This document shows, one piece after another, positions 17,776 through 25,581 of a stretch of 64,000 nt of DNA. The stretch is from an uncultured Gammaproteobacteria bacterium. GTDB lineage: Bacteria > Pseudomonadota > Gammaproteobacteria > Arenicellales > Poriferihabitantaceae. A model generated the notes under the pieces. The model was not told the origin of the DNA and searched no databases. It was given only the letters and a program-made list of their open reading frames with translations. The position numbers and the translations under genes are program-made. The DNA is taken from assembly GCA_937992195.1 (NCBI GenBank), contig CALKKV010000011.1:1-64000 (forward strand), given 5' to 3'. Positions within the stretch are counted from its first letter, which is position 1. Each line of letters starts with the position of its first letter.

Positions 17776-18365
17776 AAGCCACAGGTAATCTTAAGATAAA
17801 ACAACCTATTGACCCAGTCGCCATAGCAGGTACCAGAGTGGATGTGAACCAATTTGCTCACCTTATCGTAGCGATCAACCGCTGGGATAAATTTCTTGAT
17901 CGAGTATTCCTTGTACCGATCAATGGAAAACTCACGGAAGAAGTTTTAGAAAAACTCTCGCTTGAAGATTCTCAATACTATCTTGATTTACAGATTCATC
18001 TTTCTCAGTGTTTAAACACAGTGGAAGATGACAAGCTGATAGGTTCGCTTGAAGAAATTTGCCGCTCGATTAAAAAGGAGTCGTACAAACTTATCTCTAC
18101 CACACTGAAAAATCTGGTGGATAACAAGCATAGTCTTGTTGAGCTAGGACATAAAGATGAGCATTTGACACCATCCGGTACGAACTCCCCGAGCAAAACT
18201 TTGGTGGGTCAGCCCGATCTTGAGGTGAGTGTTGAATACAAGGATTGCCTTCTGGAACAGCGAAAACAATTAAAAGCGGAAATGGCCGGTCAAAAGAGCG
18301 CGATCAAATCTCAGATTACGCGATTGAAAACTGCACTAAGGACTAACTTTTACCCTGCTTCGTAA
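17772..18365 (+). CDS. Hypothetical protein, 197 aa
   Basis: Not recognised. Soluble, mostly helical, with no signal or membrane segment; the C-terminal third is a Lys-rich helical stretch (LLEQRKQLKAEMAGQKSAIK) likely to form a coiled coil. Start ATG 17772 overlaps the stop of a 10-codon leader frame. It is convergent with the HEPN-like gene 68 bases away. No conserved neighbours give it a function. Confidence 0.65.
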   Translation: MKATGNLKIKQPIDPVAIAGTRVDVNQFAHLIVAINRWDKFLDRVFLVPINGKLTEEVLEKLSLEDSQYYLDLQIHLSQCLNTVEDDKLIGSLEEICRSIKKESYKLISTTLKNLVDNKHSLVELGHKDEHLTPSGTNSPSKTLVGQPDLEVSVEYKDCLLEQRKQLKAEMAGQKSAIKSQITRLKTALRTNFYPAS

Positions 18366-18433
18366 CTGACTCTGCGCGTTTACTTATAGAACGAGTAATA
18401 CTTCTGGCCAGACTAGCAGTAGCAAGATTGGGT

Positions 18434-18964
18434 TTAGATTGAAGTTTTTCTTTTTGAAGAAAGACGGATTACGCTATCGTCAAGTTCAAGATAAATTGGA
18501 TGGAGATAGTCTCTCTCTTGCTCGTAGAGCTTGTTCAAGTCTGACAGCATGGCAAGAAACTCTGTTCTCAAAGTTTCTCGTTCTTCCCAGTCAATGGACT
18601 TCGCTTTAGTCAGAAATAAGCCGATGCTACCTAACTTTCGGGTGGTTCTGGCTTCGAAAGCTTTTATCTCCGGCGCTCGGACATCGTGGGCGAATTCATT
18701 ACGGATAGACACGTAAAGCTTTGCGCTAATTCGCTTTAGGTGAACTTTGAGCGCAAGCTTAAAATGCTTCAGTCTCTGTGCGTATTCAATTGGATTATCG
18801 CCCTCTAACGCTTTCGCTGCGGCTAAACCATAATTTTGAACAACATCATATTCTGCATCTACCTTTGGCAGGAAATTCTTGTCGTATCGAAACAAGTATC
18901 TGGTCCCCGTCCGAGAGGATCTTTCATTCGCTTCTTTGATCAAACTGTCTGCAACTTGGTTCAT
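18434..18964 (-). CDS. Hypothetical helical protein with HEPN-like R-x4-H motif, 176 aa
   Basis: All-helical soluble protein. The segment YVSIRNEFAHDVR near residue 105 matches the R-N-x3-H signature of HEPN-domain ribonucleases and of MtlR-like regulators (RNDFAH type). HEPN proteins are RNases in toxin-antitoxin and anti-phage systems, or regulators. No cognate nucleotidyltransferase or antitoxin lies beside it; the nearest gene is the convergent 197-aa unknown. ATG 18964 is the natural start. The family call is tentative. Confidence 0.6.
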   Translation of the reverse strand: MNQVADSLIKEANERSSRTGTRYLFRYDKNFLPKVDAEYDVVQNYGLAAAKALEGDNPIEYAQRLKHFKLALKVHLKRISAKLYVSIRNEFAHDVRAPEIKAFEARTTRKLGSIGLFLTKAKSIDWEERETLRTEFLAMLSDLNKLYEQERDYLHPIYLELDDSVIRLSSKRKTSI

Positions 18965-19405
18965 TATTAAATATGTTGTTTGTGTGTTTGTTTAGTGCTT
19001 TTAGTGTCTCTATGGTTCCTCTAAATGCCTTTGGATTCAATAACAAAAGTAAAGAAATCAATATGTTTCAGACGTTCGGTATCGAGCATTCGATAGGAGG
19101 TCGAAATGCGTTTTCCTTTGAAATATAGGCGGTGGAGATGGCTAGATGAATGGTATGCGGCTATTTAATTTTTTATAGAGAAACGCGCACATGGGGCGAT
19201 ATAAAATGAAATTGAACTTGCTTTGAGATCACCGAGAATAGGTGATTGGGTCAACATATCGGGTCGATGATAAGATAGAACTAACCGGAACTTTCAGTTT
19301 CGTATTTGCCATACGCGTTGGACTGATTTGGCTGGATTTGTAGCTTTCTACTGATTTTATAGGAATGAAACTGTGTTTAGACACCGCCAAAAGTAAGAGA
19401 TAACC
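18965..19405. other. Non-coding gap, 441 bases
   Basis: Lies between the divergent HEPN-like and glycosyltransferase genes and should contain both promoters. No credible frame, hairpin or repeat was found. Confidence 0.5.
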
Positions 19406-20359
19406 ATGGCCTCTGCCGCAATTGTTACGACCTTAAAATCACAAGGCCCCTCGCTTCTGACGTTTGTCCGTTATCATTTAGGCATAGGCTTTTCAAAGAT
19501 ATATTTGATGTTTGATGATCCGACGGATCCTGATCAGCAACTGGTACAAGGAATTCCGGGAGTAGAGGTTATTGCTTGTGATCAGGCATTGCGCGAGAAG
19601 TGGAGGTCGCTATATAAGTTTCGCCAGTATAGTGAGTATATCGATACAGAAGTAAGAGCGAGGCAGGCTCTGAATGCCGAGCTTGCAATGCAAAAAGCGT
19701 TGAATGAGGGAATCGAATGGTTGCTACATATCGACTCGGACGAGCTGTACTGGGTCCCTGAAAAAAGCATTGATCCGCATCTAAAGAGACTAGAGGAAAT
19801 GGAGATTGTTTCCGCAAGGTATTTGAACTTCGAAGCGATTCCAAATACCGAAGAGGTTGATGACTATTTTCTTGAGGTCACAAAGTTCAAGAAGCCGAAG
19901 AAAATGTTGACTAAGCAGGGCATTGATATTGCAACCCTTTGGCCACGTGATCGAAAGTACTTCAATTTTTATACCAATGGAAAAAGTATGGGAAGGGTAC
20001 GCCATGATATGGTTCCGAATGATGTACACAAATGGAGTAGCAAGACAGAATATATTTCTGTGTCCAGTTTTTATCAGCCGTGCATTCTTCATTATTCTTG
20101 TTGCGGTTATAAATATTTCGAGAGCAAGTTCAAAAAGTTAGTTGAAAACGGCAGCGTGGGAATCGAGTTTGGTGTCGCGGTTAAAGACAAAGGTTTTTCT
20201 CTTGACTATGATTCGTTGTCCGCTTACTTGAACAAAGACGAAGAAACAGCGCGCCAAATTTATCGCAACAGAGTGATGATGGCGGAAAAGGACGTTGCGC
20301 TTTTAGAGCAGCAAGGAGTGGTGATGCACTGTGATATTAGAACTAAATTCGAGTATTAA
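19406..20359 (+). CDS. Glycosyltransferase, GT92/GT2-like (DUF23-type)
   Basis: 317-residue soluble GT-A-fold protein. The N-terminus (AAIVTTLKSQGPSLLTFVRYHLGIGF) and following strand (KIYLMFDDPTDP) match the family that starts with expanded acceptor-directed loops, and the metal-binding DxD is D110-S-D112 in LLHIDSDELYW. A Cys/Tyr-rich stretch near residue 230 (FYQPCILHYSCCGYKYF) contains the conserved HY segment of such enzymes. The sugar and acceptor are unknown. It lies alone, far from the main polysaccharide locus. Confidence 0.75.
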   Translation: MASAAIVTTLKSQGPSLLTFVRYHLGIGFSKIYLMFDDPTDPDQQLVQGIPGVEVIACDQALREKWRSLYKFRQYSEYIDTEVRARQALNAELAMQKALNEGIEWLLHIDSDELYWVPEKSIDPHLKRLEEMEIVSARYLNFEAIPNTEEVDDYFLEVTKFKKPKKMLTKQGIDIATLWPRDRKYFNFYTNGKSMGRVRHDMVPNDVHKWSSKTEYISVSSFYQPCILHYSCCGYKYFESKFKKLVENGSVGIEFGVAVKDKGFSLDYDSLSAYLNKDEETARQIYRNRVMMAEKDVALLEQQGVVMHCDIRTKFEY

Positions 20360-20438
20360 TTGCCACTAGATGTAGCGCTCTGACTCGCATATCAATGTAT
20401 TTCAGACTGTTGCGAACTACCTGAAATCGAGCTGGTTG

Positions 20439-20816
20439 TTAATTACCCTGATTCACCGCACTTTGAATCAGTGTGAGTGCATCGTCAAAATCCCAAGGTT
20501 TTTCGATGGAGGCAAAGATTTTATTGTCCTCGATCAACGAGTCAAAGTCATAGTTTGATAGGTCGCCGGTAGAAGCAATAATAGGGATATCGGGGTATAA
20601 GACATGGATTTCATTGATTAAATCTCCGCCATTCATATCATCCATCTGCATATCGGTAATTATCACGTCGATTTCATCTTTCTGTGTTTCAAGCACCTTA
20701 AGCGCTGATTTCCCGCCTTCAGCTTCGAAAACATCGCAATGCCTGCTCAGTAAGCGCGCAGTAACGCGCCTAGTTAGGGGCTCATCATCGACAAAAAGTA
20801 CTGAAAACTCAGACAT
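20439..20816 (-). CDS. Stand-alone response regulator receiver (CheY-like)
   Basis: 125 residues, one receiver domain and no output domain. The acidic pair is in VLFVDDEP, the phospho-acceptor Asp in DVIITDMQMDDMNGG, the Thr/Ser position in IIASTGD, and the conserved Lys in SIEKPWD. Single-domain receivers act as phosphate carriers or bind partner proteins. The PAS protein, sensor-less kinase and Hpt protein 2-5 kb to the right could form a phosphorelay with it. It is convergent with the glycosyltransferase gene and divergent from the PhyH gene. Confidence 0.9.
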   Translation of the reverse strand: MSEFSVLFVDDEPLTRRVTARLLSRHCDVFEAEGGKSALKVLETQKDEIDVIITDMQMDDMNGGDLINEIHVLYPDIPIIASTGDLSNYDFDSLIEDNKIFASIEKPWDFDDALTLIQSAVNQGN

Positions 20817-20937
20817 TTATTAGAAACTCAGAAAAATGGGTGGTATATTAACTGAATAATTATATTAATACCGGTGAGATTCGAGAAATTTAAATCGAAC
20901 CTCCAACACTTCAGACCTCAAATGATAATCTTCAACA

Positions 20938-21840
20938 ATGCTAAATTCAAAGCAAGTGAGTTCTTTTCAAGAGAAGGGCTATGTGCTGATTGACGATGCA
21001 GTCGACCAGCAAGAAATTCTAAATATTAATTCACAAATTGATAAATGGGTTCATCAAAGCAGGCAGTACGATGCCAACTATGGTGCTTTGATTGATGGTC
21101 AACCAAGATTCGACCTCGAGCCTGGACACTGTAAGTCTTCACCAAAGCTTCGACGGGTAACAAATCCTCAAGAAGTATCTGAAGCAATCAAGCATACTCT
21201 GCTAAAAGATAGCATTGCGAAATATATGGTGCCGATTCTAGGCCCAGATATTAAATTCGATCATAGCAAGATTAACGCGAAACACCCGGGAATGAAGTCT
21301 GATATTAAATATCATCAGGATCATATCTTTGAACCGCAAACTAATGATTCCGTTATCGTGGCGTTACTGATGCTGAATGACTCTACTGAAGAAAACGGCT
21401 GTCTCAAAGTTGTACCTGGCTCCCACGAATATCGATACCCGCATACTAGAGATGGAAAGTTTACCGGAACGATTGATGACGCGTATACCGAGCACTTTAA
21501 TAGTAATGCTGATTTGATTGAAGCAAAGGCCGGTAGCCTTTGTCTGATGCATACTTGGGCCGTACACGGCTCTGAACCTAACCGATCTAGTGATCCACGC
21601 AGGCTGCTGATCACTGAGTATAAAGCTGCGGATGCATTTCCGTTGACCCCGCATAAATTACCCTCCAGATTTATGGATGCGGTGGTTTTAGGGTGTGAAG
21701 CCAGGGCTGCACGTCACCGGGAAGTGCTTGATTTCGAGCTGCCGGATTTTTATGAAGGCGATTCTTTATTTGACCTGCAGGAAACAGCGGCAGCCGAGAC
21801 GGGACAATCTGATCTAGGTTTCGCTGTCGGCGCGGTTTAA
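20938..21840 (+). CDS. Phytanoyl-CoA dioxygenase (PhyH) family Fe(II)/2-oxoglutarate oxygenase
   Basis: 300-residue double-stranded beta-helix oxygenase. Iron ligands are H126 and D128 in YHQDHIF and the distal His near 210 in WAVHGSEPN; the 2-oxoglutarate-binding Arg follows in RRLLITEYKA. The GCLKVVPGSH segment is a PhyH hallmark. The family hydroxylates small molecules (ectoine, phytanoyl-CoA, natural products); this substrate is not apparent. ATG 20938. The 3' end overlaps the convergent EamA gene by 27 bases. Confidence 0.87.
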   Translation: MLNSKQVSSFQEKGYVLIDDAVDQQEILNINSQIDKWVHQSRQYDANYGALIDGQPRFDLEPGHCKSSPKLRRVTNPQEVSEAIKHTLLKDSIAKYMVPILGPDIKFDHSKINAKHPGMKSDIKYHQDHIFEPQTNDSVIVALLMLNDSTEENGCLKVVPGSHEYRYPHTRDGKFTGTIDDAYTEHFNSNADLIEAKAGSLCLMHTWAVHGSEPNRSSDPRRLLITEYKAADAFPLTPHKLPSRFMDAVVLGCEARAARHREVLDFELPDFYEGDSLFDLQETAAAETGQSDLGFAVGAV

Positions 21841-22713
21841 TTTCGCCGAAGCGACTCTTGCATAAATAATACCACTGGTAATTAAAAGAACTATTGCGAT
21901 AACCGAGGTTAGGTTAAGTCGGTCTCCAAACAGTATATAACCAACCGCACTGGCAAATATAATCTCTGAAAAAGCATAGGGCGATACAACGGAGGCTGGT
22001 GCAAATCGCATAGAGAGATACATTGAATAATGCCCTATAGCCGCACAAAGCCCCATAAACGCTGCGAGATAGAGATGAGGGCCGCTTAGCTGAATGAATT
22101 CAAAACCGGGGAAAAAGGGGATCAATATGATGCCAACAACCCCGGTATATAGAGAAGCCATATTTGGCGACGCTTTTTCAGCAGATACCTTGGTTAAGGT
22201 CATATATATGCCCATAAATATCCCGGCCAGGAGTGCAAAAATAGCGGGCTCTAATGATATACTGGCCCTAGGCTGAAGAATTAACACCACCCCGATAAAT
22301 GCGGTGACAACAATGACTGCCTGTATTTTGGTAAAAGCTTCTTTCATAATTAAAACGGAAAGAATGACAGTGACCAGGGGAAAGATGTAAAGCAGTGCGA
22401 GCGCTTCGGCCAGAGGCATTCTCGCGATACTGTGAAAGAAGAACAAAGTGGAGACAACAAGTGTGACTCCACGTAGCAGCTGAAAAGGATGGTTATCTAC
22501 AAACTCCTTTTCGCGAAATTTGCAGTAATGGAAACAAGCAATGAGTACTAAACTGATTGTATGGAAAAAATAGCGATACCAAACAATTACCGCGACCTGG
22601 TGATATCCGCTTAATTTTTTCGCGGAAGCGTCACAGAAAACCATAAACAGAGCATAGCTCACCATTAATAAGATGCCGATGATCCTGTTAGTATTTTTCG
22701 ATTTTCTTTCCAT
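21814..22713 (-). CDS. EamA/DMT-family transporter
   Basis: 299 residues with about ten membrane helices in the two five-helix EamA repeats, for example IIGILLMVSYALFMVFCDA, the RYFFHTISLVLIACF helix and LPLAEALALLYIFPLVTVIL-like segments. The family exports metabolites such as amino acids or purines, or works as uptake permeases. ATG 22713 is preferred over TTG 22743, as the protein then begins with a short charged tail right before helix 1. Substrate unknown. Confidence 0.85.
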   Translation of the reverse strand: MERKSKNTNRIIGILLMVSYALFMVFCDASAKKLSGYHQVAVIVWYRYFFHTISLVLIACFHYCKFREKEFVDNHPFQLLRGVTLVVSTLFFFHSIARMPLAEALALLYIFPLVTVILSVLIMKEAFTKIQAVIVVTAFIGVVLILQPRASISLEPAIFALLAGIFMGIYMTLTKVSAEKASPNMASLYTGVVGIILIPFFPGFEFIQLSGPHLYLAAFMGLCAAIGHYSMYLSMRFAPASVVSPYAFSEIIFASAVGYILFGDRLNLTSVIAIVLLITSGIIYARVASAKLNRADSET

Positions 22714-22844
22714 CCCCACCCAATAGATTTTTATTCTAGCCAAGGTTTCTAAGCGCGGAATCAGAAACCGGAGCCCAGATTATAAGGCGGATTGCGAGAA
22801 TAAATAACACAATTGAAAACATAGACAGATACTTAGTTCAAAAA

Positions 22845-23984
22845 ATGCCAAAACAACCTAAACTGGTAGAGCAGACATCGAAAAGCCACGGTGTCGAGTC
22901 GTCTGATTTTTTTGCGACGGGTGTCGTCCACGTTAAACTGAGCAGTGAAATCGTCAGTGCGAATGATATTGCGATTAGTCTTTTGGGCTTTCCTGAAGAC
23001 TTTAATTTTCGGGGTAAGTGTTTTCTTGAGCTGTGTCCGTCCATTGGCACTGAATCTTGGGCGATATTGCTGGAAAATCTGGAAGAGTACCAATCATGTG
23101 AGTTTGGGGCGGTGTTTCAGAATTATATTGGTGATTATCAAGAGCTAGGATGCTTAGCTGTGTTTGAGGTGGGTGCCTCGGTAATTGATATTTATCTATC
23201 GAATCAGCAAGAAGATGATGAGAAGTATTCTGCGCTAGTAAAGAAACTAGAAATCTGTGAGAGTTTTTTTCAGACAGACCTGATGGATATTAATATTAAA
23301 AATACCCATTCTGAATATGAAATAACCAGCGGACTTTTCGAGAAAACCTTTAGTTTGGACAAGGGGCAAGGTATTGGAAAGACGCCCTATGATATCTATC
23401 CGCCAAAATTTGCTGACCATGTTGCCAGTCATGACAAGATGGTGTTGGAACGAAAGCAGGTGGTAACACAGATGGACGTCGTGCCTTATTCGGGCAAGCA
23501 TCTTTTGGTTCAAAAATTTCCTTTATTTCACAACAACATAGTCAGTGGTATTGGGGTTTTTGCTGTTGATGTGACGTCTCTAAAAGATTCTGAGCGCAGA
23601 TTAATAGATACAAAAAATAAATTTTCAGATTATTTTGATCTAAGTGAAGATATTTTGTGGGAAGCAGACGGCAACTGGCGTCTTCGCGAATCAAATATTG
23701 TCGAGGTGGCAAATATTTCAGGTATCGAGCTTAAGAATGGAGAGGACTTTCTGGGTTCACTGAAAAGTTATCTTGTGGAACCTTGGGAGCTCGATCTATT
23801 TATTGAATCGCTGGAGCGCAGTCGAATTCAAAAACAGATTTTTGAACTATCCAATGGCATAAGAATACGGTTGGGAATCAAAGTCTGTATCTTAGATTCC
23901 GATGTCGATAGTACTGAGACTGCTGTTAAAACGGATGAGTTGCGGTTCTATCGTGGAATTATCACAGTATTGAGAGAGAACTAG
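22845..23984 (+). CDS. PAS-domain protein without output domain
   Basis: 379 residues that appear to hold three PAS domains (about 15-125, 130-250, 258-375). The second ends in a typical PAC strand (VSGIGVFAVDVTSLKDSERRL), which normally leads into a kinase or cyclase, yet only another PAS domain follows and the protein ends. No GGDEF, HisKA or membrane segment is present. It is convergent with a kinase gene that lacks a sensor, so the two may form a split sensor kinase; that is inference. Confidence 0.78.
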   Translation: MPKQPKLVEQTSKSHGVESSDFFATGVVHVKLSSEIVSANDIAISLLGFPEDFNFRGKCFLELCPSIGTESWAILLENLEEYQSCEFGAVFQNYIGDYQELGCLAVFEVGASVIDIYLSNQQEDDEKYSALVKKLEICESFFQTDLMDINIKNTHSEYEITSGLFEKTFSLDKGQGIGKTPYDIYPPKFADHVASHDKMVLERKQVVTQMDVVPYSGKHLLVQKFPLFHNNIVSGIGVFAVDVTSLKDSERRLIDTKNKFSDYFDLSEDILWEADGNWRLRESNIVEVANISGIELKNGEDFLGSLKSYLVEPWELDLFIESLERSRIQKQIFELSNGIRIRLGIKVCILDSDVDSTETAVKTDELRFYRGIITVLREN

Positions 23985-24075
23985 TTTTAACAGACTAACC
24001 TTGGGGCTCTTTGCTAGTGATAGCTTAGAAGGCAAGTACCAGGAGCTTTGCTCTTAACCTGTTGTCGGCTAGGTC

Positions 24076-24870
24076 TTAATGATTGGGAGCCATCGGCAGA
24101 CTAAAAGTGACCGCAGTCCAGGCACCAACTTTGCTGTCGATATCAATTTGACCTTTATGATTTTCGATAATCTCCCGACAGATACCCATTCCGAGTCCGG
24201 TTCCTTTATTGGCACCTTTGGTGGTGAAGAACGGGGTGAACATCTTGCGGATGGTTTCACCATCGACGCCTTCTCCATTATCTACCACTTCGATTTCGTA
24301 CCAATCTCCAGATTGTTTGCCAATAATGTCGATTTTCCCAGGTTGAGATGCGTTTTTTCTATTAATCGAGTCAACGGAGTTCGTCAATAGATTGAGAACC
24401 ACCTGAATAATGCTCGATGGATCGCCCTTTACGCGGTAGGGAGTATCTAATGTCGTAATTATCTGGATATTATGCGAACTGGCGGAAATAAGACGAATCG
24501 AAGCTGCTATCACATCGGATACCATAAATTCCTCTTTTTCACCGGATTCAGGCTGCTTTCGCGAATAGACTTTTAAATCCTGAACAATATGCTTGATTCG
24601 AAGGAGTCCGTCCTCGACATCAGAAAGCACGCCTTCAAATTCAGAAGCGAGCATCTCACGACCTTCCTGTTTGAGCAACTCAAGTCCGAGCAGTGAGTAA
24701 TTCAGCGGGTTGTTAATTTCATGGGCAAGACTCGCCGACATAATCCCCAGCGCCTGCAATTTTTCTTTATGAATCGTTTCAGCATGGCGAAAGGTATTTT
24801 CTGAGTCTTCTTCTACTTCAGGATCTGACTTGGGTTCTATATCCAATTTGGTTTTCTTTGCTGCACTCAA
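24076..24870 (-). CDS. Histidine kinase (HisKA-HATPase) without sensor domain
   Basis: 264 residues. HisKA has the phospho-acceptor in SASLAHEINNPLNYSL; the ATPase domain shows the N box (VVLNLLTNSVDSI), G1 (VVDNGEGVDGE) and G2 (FFTTKGANKGTGLGMGIC). Before HisKA there is only a short charged stretch, so signal input must come from a partner. The apparent start is TTG 24870 with GGAG about 10 bases upstream. It is 52 bases downstream of the Hpt gene on the same strand, suggesting one unit with the Chp genes or a separate phosphorelay. Confidence 0.88.
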   Translation of the reverse strand: MSAAKKTKLDIEPKSDPEVEEDSENTFRHAETIHKEKLQALGIMSASLAHEINNPLNYSLLGLELLKQEGREMLASEFEGVLSDVEDGLLRIKHIVQDLKVYSRKQPESGEKEEFMVSDVIAASIRLISASSHNIQIITTLDTPYRVKGDPSSIIQVVLNLLTNSVDSINRKNASQPGKIDIIGKQSGDWYEIEVVDNGEGVDGETIRKMFTPFFTTKGANKGTGLGMGICREIIENHKGQIDIDSKVGAWTAVTFSLPMAPNH

Positions 24871-24922
24871 TCTACAGGTACTCCGATTTATGTGACTGAT
24901 TTTGCGTATGCATTTTTACTTA

Positions 24923-25249
24923 CTATAAGCCTTCTAAAACTTCGACACTTTGATCGATAAATAGTTTGATTTCTTGGGAAATTTCTATCAAAGTTTTGCG
25001 GTCAGGTTGTGTCTGTTCAATAAACTGTAAACGTTCTGCGACCGCAGAAAACTCCACAGACTTCATCGCGGAGTTCAAGCGATGGCTGTGATCATAAATT
25101 TTCTCCGCATCTTCGGTTTCGATCGCAGACGCGAGAGATTCAAAATATCGCGGCACATGACGTTTGTAAAGGCTTAGAATTTCTTTACTTTGCATACGAA
25201 AGATCGCTGCGATTTCTTGTTGGTTTTCTAGTCGCGAAAACTTTGGCAT
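24923..25249 (-). CDS. Hpt-domain-like protein, 108 aa
   Basis: A four-helix protein with HSHRLNSAMKSVEFSAVAERLQ, an Hpt-like phosphotransfer helix in which a His would relay phosphate between kinase and receiver. The usual HxxKG is degenerate (HRLNSA), so activity is not certain. ATG 25249 has GAGGAG 6 bases upstream. It sits between the kinase and chpA in the same direction. Confidence 0.7.
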   Translation of the reverse strand: MPKFSRLENQQEIAAIFRMQSKEILSLYKRHVPRYFESLASAIETEDAEKIYDHSHRLNSAMKSVEFSAVAERLQFIEQTQPDRKTLIEISQEIKLFIDQSVEVLEGL

Positions 25250-25581
25250 AACCGACTCCTCTCTCCGATTATTGTCTATATGCTCGGTAACTTTACCACC
25301 GCAACATTGGAATCGCTACTGAAAATGCAGAAAATAAGGGGCTTCGATCGATTTTCTCGATTCTTTTAGGTATTTGCGCTCAATATAGAAAATGAGAGCT
25401 AGCGCCACTCTCCCGCCGTAAAAGAAATTGATCCGGAAAAGTAAAATGCACAGTATCAATCAGATTCCTGAGTACCGCAGAAGCACTAAGGTGTTTCTGA
25501 ATGCAACATGTGAGAGTAGTTAGAATGAATGGGATGATGCGCTGCAATTCTCAGCGCATCACACTTTCCTTTACCACACGA
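25250..25581. other. Gap between chpA and the Hpt gene, 332 bases
   Basis: No credible frame. A perfect 10-bp inverted repeat lies at 25535-25561, just after the chpA stop codon; the rest should hold the promoter of the Hpt-kinase pair. No other structure was seen. Confidence 0.5.
25535..25561 (-). terminator. Hairpin after chpA
   Basis: Perfect 10-bp stem TGATGCGCTG / CAGCGCATCA with a 7-base loop, about 20 bases beyond the chpA stop on the minus strand. There is no U-tract, so it may be a Rho-type end or an mRNA-stabilising structure rather than an intrinsic terminator. Confidence 0.5.
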
